This document shows, piece by piece, positions 18,051 to 23,582 of a stretch of 64,000 bases of DNA (position 1 is the first letter of the stretch; every line of letters begins with the position of its first letter). The notes beneath the pieces are model-generated. The model searched no databases, had not been told where the DNA came from, and saw only the letters and a program-made list of their open reading frames with translations. The stretch is from Brevundimonas sp. G8 (GTDB lineage Bacteria; Pseudomonadota; Alphaproteobacteria; Caulobacterales; Caulobacteraceae), in assembly GCF_902506205.1 (NCBI RefSeq), contig NZ_LR732816.1:681733-745732 (forward strand), read 5' to 3'. The translations under genes were made by a program, and so were the position numbers.

Positions 18051-18110
18051 TGAGGGCATGGTGATGGTGGTGGTGGTCGTGCCGCCAATAATCGCGCCGC
18101 CGAGGGTCAT
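18033..18110 (-). CDS. Threonine/isoleucine leader peptide of the hom-thrB operon
   Basis: A 25-codon ORF encoding MTLGGAIIGG-TTTTT-I-T-MPSRAGRV. Seven of 25 residues are Thr (five consecutive at 11-15, one after Ile16) and three are Ile. It is followed by a terminator hairpin and then hom. Codons 20-23 contain CGGGCGGG (plus-strand positions 18050-18043), the exact complement of CCCGCCCG in the terminator 5' arm. Stalling at the Thr/Ile codons would leave it free to form the antiterminator; a ribosome at the stop would cover it and let the terminator form. This parallels enterobacterial ThrL, with a different sequence. No strong Shine-Dalgarno is visible. Confidence 0.9.
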   Translation of the reverse strand: MTLGGAIIGGTTTTTITMPSRAGRV

Positions 18111-18205
18111 GCCAAAACGCGTCGCGGCGAGGCCGGCGACGGTGGAAAGTTCGGCGATGATCGAGCGCTGTTGCACAGGGCGGGTCCGGCTGAAATCTGA
18201 GCCTA

Positions 18206-18234
18206 GGGTGATCGGACCGCCCCCATCCTGTCAA
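18206..18234 (-). promoter_or_regulatory. Candidate promoter of the hom-thrB leader transcript
   Basis: On the minus strand a perfect TTGACA at 18234-18229 is preceded by GC (GCTTGACA, the usual alphaproteobacterial form). The -10 element is not well conserved (TCACCC or ACCCTA at 17-19 bases spacing). It would give a leader of roughly 270 bases before hom, including the leader peptide and attenuator. Confidence 0.45.
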
Positions 18235-18329
18235 GCGGCGATGGATGATTTTTTCACGACAGGCCGCTTTTCGCTCATTTCACACCCGCCTGCCTCACGC
18301 CACAGCCGCTAATGGCATGAATTTTCCGC

Positions 18330-18358
18330 TTGACCGGCGCCCACTGTTTGATCAACGT
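18330..18358 (+). promoter_or_regulatory. Candidate promoter of the SAM riboswitch-metX-metB transcript
   Basis: TTGACC at 18330-18335 (within GCTTGACC) and a weak CAACGT 17 bases downstream would start transcription just before or at the beginning of the riboswitch P1 helix at 18364. Confidence 0.45.
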
Positions 18359-18363
18359 AAAGT

Positions 18364-18480
18364 CACTCATCAAGACCAGCCGAGGGATTAGGCCCTTTGA
18401 CGCTGGGGCAACCATCGGGTCTCACAACTCGAAACGGTGCCAACTCCTGCGAGATCCTTCGGGATCGCGAGAGATGAGTG
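18364..18480 (+). promoter_or_regulatory. SAM-I-type (S-box) riboswitch aptamer
   Basis: P1 is formed by CACTCATC (18364-18371) and GATGAGTG (18473-18480). Inside, AAGACCAGC...GCTGGGGCAACC with GAGGGATTAGGCCC is the P2/kink-turn and conserved core of S-box RNAs. GGTGCCAACTCC followed by TGCGAG and a GATCC-TTC-GGGATC P4 hairpin completes the aptamer, ending with the typical GAGAGATGAG. It lies directly before metX-metB, the methionine genes expected to be repressed by S-adenosylmethionine. S-box aptamers are far commoner in Firmicutes; alphaproteobacteria more often use SAM-II. Confidence 0.92.
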
Positions 18481-18548
18481 GAGCATCGGCGATACGACGC
18501 TCCACGATCTGTCACCGCATCGAGCCTTGCTGAGCGAGAACGATGCGG
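18478..18548 (+). promoter_or_regulatory. Expression platform of the SAM riboswitch
   Basis: Two hairpins follow the aptamer. GTGGAGC (18478-18484) pairs with GCTCCAC (18499-18505) and shares three bases with the 3' strand of P1, so they compete. CCGCATCG (18515-18522) pairs perfectly with CGATGCGG (18541-18548), whose end holds the only Shine-Dalgarno-like GGA before the metX ATG at 18556. GCATCG also occurs at 18483-18488 and could pair with the same CGATGC. No T-run is present, so control is more likely at translation than at termination. The switching path is inferred. Confidence 0.6.
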
Positions 18549-18555
18549 AACGACG

Positions 18556-19596
18556 ATGACACTGGCTGAAACCTCCCTGTTCGAAGACCCCGACTGTCGC
18601 ACCACGACAGCCAAGCCGCTCGCCCGTGAACGCGGCGGCGCTCGCGACGTCATCGTGCCCATTCCCGCCGACTTCCGGCTGGCCTCGGGCGAACGGCTGA
18701 ACCAGCCCAATATCGTCGGCCGCCTGCACGGCCGGATCGGCGCGCCCGTCGTCGTCGTCGCCGGCGGCATTTCGGCCGGCCGTTTCGTCCACCGCACCGA
18801 GACAAACGGCCTGGGCTGGTGGTCGGGCGCCGTGTCGGTGCGCGGGCCCATCGACCTGAGCCGCTTCCAGGTTCTGGCTGTCGACTTCGCCCCCGGCGCC
18901 GAGTTCCTGGAAACCCCCGTCACCATCACCACTCACGATCAGGCCCGCCTGCTGGCCCTGGTGCTGACCCATCTGAAGATCGAGCGCGTCTCCGCCTTCG
19001 TCGGCTGCTCCTACGGCGGCATGGTCGGCCTGGCCTTCGCCGAACTGTTCCCCGACTGGGCCGAGCAGTTGATCGTCGTCTCGGCCGCCCACCGCGCCCA
19101 TCCCCAGGCCACGGCCTGGCGCGGCATTCAGCGCCGCATCCTTCAGTTCGCCGTCGCCGCCGGCCGCCCCGAGGAAGGCGTCGCCCTGGCCCGCGAGCTG
19201 GCCATGACCACCTATCGTACGGCCGAAGAGTTCCACGACCGGTTCGAGACCACCGCGCCCCAGGCCGTCGGCGGCGCTTATCCCGTCTGCGACTATCTGA
19301 CGGCGCGGGGCCAGGCCTACCGCACCCACACCACCCCGGCCCGCTGGCTGTCGATGTCCGACTCGCTGGACCGTCACAGCGTGACGCCCGAAGCCATCAC
19401 CACCCCCGTCACCCTGATCGGCTTCACCTCCGACCGGCTGGTGCCGATCGACGACATCCGCGAACTGGCCGCGCGGTTGCCCACCCTGTGGCGCTTCGTC
19501 GAAGCGCCCTCCCTCTACGGCCACGACGCCTTTCTGAAGGAGGACGCCTTCGTCGGCGACATCCTCCGCGCCGCCTTCAAGGATATCAAAGCATGA
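18556..19596 (+). CDS. metX: Homoserine O-acyltransferase, MetX family
   Basis: An alpha/beta-hydrolase-fold acyltransferase of 346 residues that activates homoserine for methionine synthesis. The nucleophile elbow is GCSYGGM with Ser152, rather than the commoner GxSMGGM of acetyl-CoA-type MetX. Late DRLVPIDDIRELA and YGHDAFL carry the expected Asp and His of the triad. Because of the variant elbow the acyl donor (acetyl- or succinyl-CoA) is left open; a serine acyltransferase is a less likely alternative given the riboswitch and metB. The ATG at 18556 is chosen because the earlier ATG at 18478 falls inside riboswitch helix P1. Overlaps metB by four bases. Confidence 0.9.
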   Translation: MTLAETSLFEDPDCRTTTAKPLARERGGARDVIVPIPADFRLASGERLNQPNIVGRLHGRIGAPVVVVAGGISAGRFVHRTETNGLGWWSGAVSVRGPIDLSRFQVLAVDFAPGAEFLETPVTITTHDQARLLALVLTHLKIERVSAFVGCSYGGMVGLAFAELFPDWAEQLIVVSAAHRAHPQATAWRGIQRRILQFAVAAGRPEEGVALARELAMTTYRTAEEFHDRFETTAPQAVGGAYPVCDYLTARGQAYRTHTTPARWLSMSDSLDRHSVTPEAITTPVTLIGFTSDRLVPIDDIRELAARLPTLWRFVEAPSLYGHDAFLKEDAFVGDILRAAFKDIKA

Positions 19597-20789
19597 CCCG
19601 CCGTCCCCCCTCTTTGCGTCAGGCCGACCCGCACACCATCGCCGCCCGCACGGGCGTGGATACGGACACGGCCCACGGCGCGGTCATGCCGCCGCTCTAT
19701 CTGTCGTCGAACTATTCCTTCGCCGGCTTCGAGCAGAAGCGGAAATACGACTATAGCCGCTCGGGCAATCCGACCCGCGACGTCCTGGCCGAGACCCTGA
19801 CCGAGCTGGAAGGCGGCGCCGGCTGCGTCATCACCGCCACCGGCATGGCCGCCGTCGACCTGCCCTTGACCCTGCTGGAGCCGGGCGACCTGCTGATCGC
19901 ACCGCACGACTGTTACGGCGGCACCTGTCGCCTGCTGAACGCCCGCGCGAAGAAGGGTCATTTCGAACTGCTGCTGGTCGATCAGGGCGATCCCGTCGCC
20001 TTCGAGGCCGCGCTTGCTCTGAAGCCCAAGCTGGTTCTGGTCGAGACGCCGTCCAACCCCCTGCTGCGTCTGGTCGATGTCGCCGACATCTGCACCCGCG
20101 CCCATGCGGCCGGCGCCAAGGTCGTCTGCGACAACACCTTCCTGTCGCCCGCGCTTCAGAACCCGATCAAGCTGGGCGCCGACTTCGTCGTCCACTCGAC
20201 CACCAAGTTCATCAACGGCCATTCGGACGTGGTCGGCGGCGCCGTCATCTCGGCCGACGCCGAGGATCATCAGACCCTGGCCTGGTGGGCCAACTGCACC
20301 GGGGTGACCGGCTCGCCGTTCGATGCCTATCTGACCCTGCGCGGCGTGCGTACCCTGTTCGCCCGCATCGAGCGGCAACAGGCCACGGCCGGCAAGATCG
20401 CCGAACTCTTGGACGCCCACCCGGCCGTGAAGGTCGTCCACTATCCCGGCCTGAAGTCCCACCCCAACCACGCCCTGGTCGCCGCCCAGCAGGCCGGCCC
20501 CGGCGCCATGCTCAGCTTCGAGCTGGAAGGCGGGACCGAGGCCGTGCGTGACCTGGTCGAGGCGCTGGAGATCTTCACCCTGGCCGAGTCCCTGGGCGGC
20601 GTCGAAAGCCTGATCGCCCACCCCGCCACCATGACCCACGCCGCCATGACCCCGGAACAGCGCGCCACCGCCGGCATCGGGGATGGTTTGGTGCGCCTGT
20701 CGGTCGGGCTGGAGCATGTCGAGGATCTGATTGCCGACCTGTTCCCCGCGCTGGACGTCGTCGTCCCGGCGAAGGCGCAAGCGGCGTAA
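19593..20789 (+). CDS. metB: Cystathionine gamma-synthase (Cys/Met metabolism PLP enzyme)
   Basis: A 398-residue trans-sulfuration PLP enzyme that condenses acyl-homoserine with cysteine (MetB) or sulfide (MetZ-type). YSRSGNPTRDVL (54-65), the PLP-stacking Tyr in HDCYGGT, the PLP Asp in VVCDNTF and the PLP lysine in HSTTKFINGHSDVVGG (Lys205) are present. C-terminal SLGGVESLIAHPATMTHAAM is the substrate-carboxylate region. Translationally coupled to metX through ATGA, so under the same SAM riboswitch. The MetB versus MetZ choice cannot be settled from motifs alone. Confidence 0.92.
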   Translation: MTRRPPSLRQADPHTIAARTGVDTDTAHGAVMPPLYLSSNYSFAGFEQKRKYDYSRSGNPTRDVLAETLTELEGGAGCVITATGMAAVDLPLTLLEPGDLLIAPHDCYGGTCRLLNARAKKGHFELLLVDQGDPVAFEAALALKPKLVLVETPSNPLLRLVDVADICTRAHAAGAKVVCDNTFLSPALQNPIKLGADFVVHSTTKFINGHSDVVGGAVISADAEDHQTLAWWANCTGVTGSPFDAYLTLRGVRTLFARIERQQATAGKIAELLDAHPAVKVVHYPGLKSHPNHALVAAQQAGPGAMLSFELEGGTEAVRDLVEALEIFTLAESLGGVESLIAHPATMTHAAMTPEQRATAGIGDGLVRLSVGLEHVEDLIADLFPALDVVVPAKAQAA

Positions 20790-20841
20790 CTTTTTGCTTG
20801 CAGGAGGGGCCGAACCGGGGCAAATGCGCCGCCCCGGCCGC

Positions 20842-20916
20842 GGTCCCTTCGTCTATCGGTTAGGACGTCAGGTTTTCAACCTGAAAAGAGGGGTTCGACT
20901 CCCCTAGGGACTGCCA
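20842..20916 (+). tRNA. tRNA-Glu (anticodon TTC)
   Basis: A full cloverleaf with encoded CCA. Acceptor arms are GGTCCCT and AGGGACT, followed by discriminator G and CCA; the anticodon arm is TCAGG-TTTTCAA-CCTGA with TTC at 20875-20877; the T arm is AGGGG-TTCGACT-CCCCT. The first pair is G1-U72 rather than the G-C usual in bacterial tRNA-Glu. It follows metB by about 50 bases. Confidence 0.96.
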
Positions 20917-21063
20917 CCGGGTTTTTTGATCACGGACCGTCGAGCGATCGCTCCGAGCCCGGATTAAGATTTCAGTAACCATTTTGTTCGGAACCGGGCA
21001 GTAAGCCTTTCGATTCATGGACTTTTTTCGGACGTACTCAGGAACTATCCACAGGGACTGTGG

Positions 21064-21078
21064 TTAACCCACCGTTAG
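21064..21078 (+). promoter_or_regulatory. CtrA-like box
   Basis: TTAA-N7-TTAG at 21064-21078 is one base from the CtrA consensus TTAA-N7-TTAA and lies 42 bases before a small ORF. A GATTC (GANTC-type methylation site) lies nearby at 21013. Function is inferred from the motif alone. The rest of the interval between tRNA-Glu and this site holds no recognisable gene. Confidence 0.4.
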
Positions 21079-21119
21079 CACGGCGCAGAAGCGCCTCTTC
21101 CTCCCGCACCGAGACATTC

Positions 21120-21386
21120 ATGTTTATCGCCATCGCCCGCCCGGCGGTGGAGCCCCAAGGCCCCGACGCCGTCGCCGTCCCCGGCTCTCCCGCCATCGCC
21201 GAACTGTCGCCCCGCGCCCTGCATGCGCGCCTTCTCGAAAACGCCGCCCTGCGCAGACTGCGGGGGCAGGAACGTCGCCGCGAACAGCGGATGGACGACG
21301 CCGATTACTGGCTTCACGCCGCCCCCATCGCCGTCAGGAAGGCCTGCGCCCTGCGCGAAGAGCGCAGTTTCGCTCCCTTGCCTTAA
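21120..21386 (+). CDS. Small hypothetical protein
   Basis: An 88-residue protein, MFIAIARPAVEPQGPDAVAV..., with a central Arg/Glu-rich helix (LHARLLENAALRRLRGQERRREQRMDD) likely to be charged and helical. An in-frame ATG at 21060 exists but would read through the CtrA-like box. The TAA is immediately followed by the stop of the convergent glycosyltransferase-like gene. Not recognised; coding status is moderate, supported by codon use and by the tight packing. Confidence 0.55.
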   Translation: MFIAIARPAVEPQGPDAVAVPGSPAIAELSPRALHARLLENAALRRLRGQERRREQRMDDADYWLHAAPIAVRKACALREERSFAPLP

Positions 21387-22331
21387 TCAGCGCAGTTCGG
21401 GCGTCCGACGCCGCAGAGAGGCCTTCAGCTTCTCAAGCTTCTGTCCCGCCGACTTGGGCCGCACGCGCTTGCGGTGCTCCAGGCCGCCGCCCCACAGGGC
21501 ATGGACCGGCGCATCCAGATGCGGATGGCGGTCGTGCTGGTGGACGATGGGGCTGAAGCCGCCGTCGGGATTGATCACCTTGCCATCCGCAAAGGTCAGG
21601 TCCGCGCCGCGCGTCAGACCCAGGGTCGCCACGCGGCCGTAGTTGGGTCGGATCGACGCGCCGACCAGCCCCTGATGGATCGCCATGTTGAAGCCCGCCT
21701 GATCGGCGCCGAAGGCCCCGCCGAACTCCGAACGCGGCGTTGCCGCCAGCGACAGGATCAGTCGCGACAGGCGCGAGACCTCGGCGCGCGGCCCCAGGAT
21801 CGTGCCGACGCACAGGCAGGCCTTGTCGGCTAAAGACGCCGCGATCCCCTCGCCGAACAGGGCGCGCAGATATTTCATGTTGAAGGCGTGATCGGCCAAC
21901 GGCGCCTCGGCCTCGACGAAGGCCTCCAGACCCTCGGGCGCCGGCGCGAACGGCGCGGCCTGAAAGATCACGTCGCGCACGTCGCAGGCCAGGGCCGCAC
22001 CAGGGCGATCCCCCAGCAGACCGGCGAAGGCGACGAACCGCTGCATCACCGGATGCGGCGCCCAGCCACGCCAGACCGGCGCATCGACGGCGACCACATC
22101 ATGCTGGGCCAGGAAGGCGCGCAGGGCCGGCTCGGCGTCCACGACCAGGGCGACCGGACCGTCGAACACGGCCCTCAGCGACAGGACGAAGGGCGCGATG
22201 TCGGCGGCGTCGTATCCGGTGGCGTAGCCGACCACCACGTCGCCGTCCGGCAGGGGCGCGATGCCGCGTCCGACCTCCAGCGCCTGGGCCAGCCAGTCCA
22301 GATAGTCTGACCGGACAGCCCCCTGTTTCAT
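21387..22331 (-). CDS. Glycosyltransferase-like protein of unknown specificity
   Basis: A 314-residue soluble protein. The fold cues are VVVGYATGYDAADIAPFVLSLR at the N-terminus (a nucleotide-sugar-transferase-like first strand) and ACDVRDVIFQAAPF around residue 115, where DVRD resembles the DxD metal motif. FGADQAGFNMAIH later matches the DQ-containing acceptor loop seen in several GT-A enzymes. The C-terminus is very basic (HRKRVRPKSAGQKLEKLKASLRRR). It is 4 bases downstream of carA's stop region on the same strand, so probably cotranscribed with carA. Family assignment is tentative. Confidence 0.6.
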   Translation of the reverse strand: MKQGAVRSDYLDWLAQALEVGRGIAPLPDGDVVVGYATGYDAADIAPFVLSLRAVFDGPVALVVDAEPALRAFLAQHDVVAVDAPVWRGWAPHPVMQRFVAFAGLLGDRPGAALACDVRDVIFQAAPFAPAPEGLEAFVEAEAPLADHAFNMKYLRALFGEGIAASLADKACLCVGTILGPRAEVSRLSRLILSLAATPRSEFGGAFGADQAGFNMAIHQGLVGASIRPNYGRVATLGLTRGADLTFADGKVINPDGGFSPIVHQHDRHPHLDAPVHALWGGGLEHRKRVRPKSAGQKLEKLKASLRRRTPELR

Positions 22332-22335
22332 GATG

Positions 22336-23496
22336 TCAGCGGTCGCCCATCAGGTCGGCGAACCGGTCGAAAAGATACAGGCTGTCGGTCGGTCCGGGTG
22401 AGGCCTCGGGGTGGTGCTGGACGCTGAAGATCGGCTTGTCCTTGACCGCGATGCCGCAGTTGGTGCCGTCGAACAGGCTGACGTGGGTTTCGGTCACGGC
22501 GTCGGGCAGGCTGTCGCGATCCACGGTGAAGCCGTGGTTCATCGACACGATCTCGACCTTGCCGGTGGTCAGGTCCTTGACCGGATGGTTGGCGCCGTGG
22601 TGGCCCTGTTCCATCTTCACCGTCCGAGCGCCCAGGGCCAGGGCCAGCATCTGGTGACCCAGGCAGATGCCCATCAGGGGCTTGCCGCTGGCGACCAGTT
22701 TCTGGATTTCCGGCACGGCGTATTCGCCGGTCGCGGCCGGATCGCCCGGACCGTTCGACAGAACGACGCCGTCGGGATTGCGGGCCAGAACCTCTTCCGC
22801 CGTCGTCGTCGCCGGCACCACGGTGATGCGTGCGCCGGTCGAGGCCAGGGCGCGCAGGATGTTGCGCTTCACGCCATAGTCGATGACCACCACGTCCTTG
22901 CGGCCTTCAGTCTTCGGATGACCTTCCGGCCATTCCCACAGGCCCTCGTCCCATTCGAACGCCTGAAGCGTCGAGGCGGGCTTGGCCAGGTCCAGCCCGA
23001 CCAAGCCGGTCCAGGCCCTGGCCTGGGCGACCAGGGCGTCCAGGTCGAATTCGCCGTTCGGATCATGGGCGATGACCGCGTGGGGCGCGCCCTTGTCGCG
23101 GATGATCTTGGTCAGGGCGCGGGTGTCCACCCCGGCCAGGCCCACCACGCCGCGACGCTTCATCCATTCGTCGAAACTGGCGTCCGAACGATAGTTGGCC
23201 GGATCGGTCGGCACGTCGCGGAAGATCGCGCCCCGCGCCGAGGTCTCCGAACCGCCGCCGATCTGTTCGATGTCCTCGACATTCGTGCCGGTGTTGCCGA
23301 CGTGCGGGAAGGTGAAGGCCAGGATCTGGCTCATGTAGGACGGGTCAGTCAGGATTTCCTGATAGCCGGTCATGGCGGTGTTGAAGACCACCTCGCCCAG
23401 GGCCGAGCCGGTCGCGCCGACGCCGATCCCCTGCAGGATGGTGCCGTCGGCGAGCGCGAGGACGCCGGTGGCGCCCGGAAGTAGCTTGGTCGTCAT
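22336..23496 (-). CDS. carA: Carbamoyl-phosphate synthase small (glutaminase) subunit
   Basis: Hydrolyses glutamine to feed ammonia to CarB for arginine and pyrimidine synthesis. The 386-residue protein has the N-terminal CPSase_sm domain ([21 protein letters not shown]) and a class I glutaminase with Cys278 in MGICLGHQ and the His-Glu in [11 protein letters not shown]. The start at 23496 (MTTKLLPG) is supported by AGGAG upstream; the longer frame from 23544 reads through a leader hairpin. carB is not adjacent in the window. Confidence 0.97.
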   Translation of the reverse strand: MTTKLLPGATGVLALADGTILQGIGVGATGSALGEVVFNTAMTGYQEILTDPSYMSQILAFTFPHVGNTGTNVEDIEQIGGGSETSARGAIFRDVPTDPANYRSDASFDEWMKRRGVVGLAGVDTRALTKIIRDKGAPHAVIAHDPNGEFDLDALVAQARAWTGLVGLDLAKPASTLQAFEWDEGLWEWPEGHPKTEGRKDVVVIDYGVKRNILRALASTGARITVVPATTTAEEVLARNPDGVVLSNGPGDPAATGEYAVPEIQKLVASGKPLMGICLGHQMLALALGARTVKMEQGHHGANHPVKDLTTGKVEIVSMNHGFTVDRDSLPDAVTETHVSLFDGTNCGIAVKDKPIFSVQHHPEASPGPTDSLYLFDRFADLMGDR

Positions 23497-23508
23497 GGGC
23501 GCGCTCCT

Positions 23509-23582
23509 AAAACCGAATCCGGCCGATACGAAGGCCGGAGGCAAACGGCGGCGTCGTTAAGCCCTGCCGTCGCCTGGGTCAA
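23509..23582 (-). promoter_or_regulatory. carA promoter and leader hairpin
   Basis: On the minus strand TTGACC (23582-23577), a 17-base spacer and TAACGA (23559-23554) form a plausible promoter overlapping the bglX stop. A 7-bp hairpin TCCGGCC/GGCCGGA (23539-23533 with 23524-23518) follows, then TTTT and the AGGAG ribosome site. The T-run is short, so termination would be weak; attenuation is possible but not shown. Confidence 0.45.

Noticed and set aside
18058-18312. Plus-strand ORF beginning MVMVVVVVPP
   Set aside because: The valine run is simply the complement of the Thr codons of the hom leader peptide on the minus strand.
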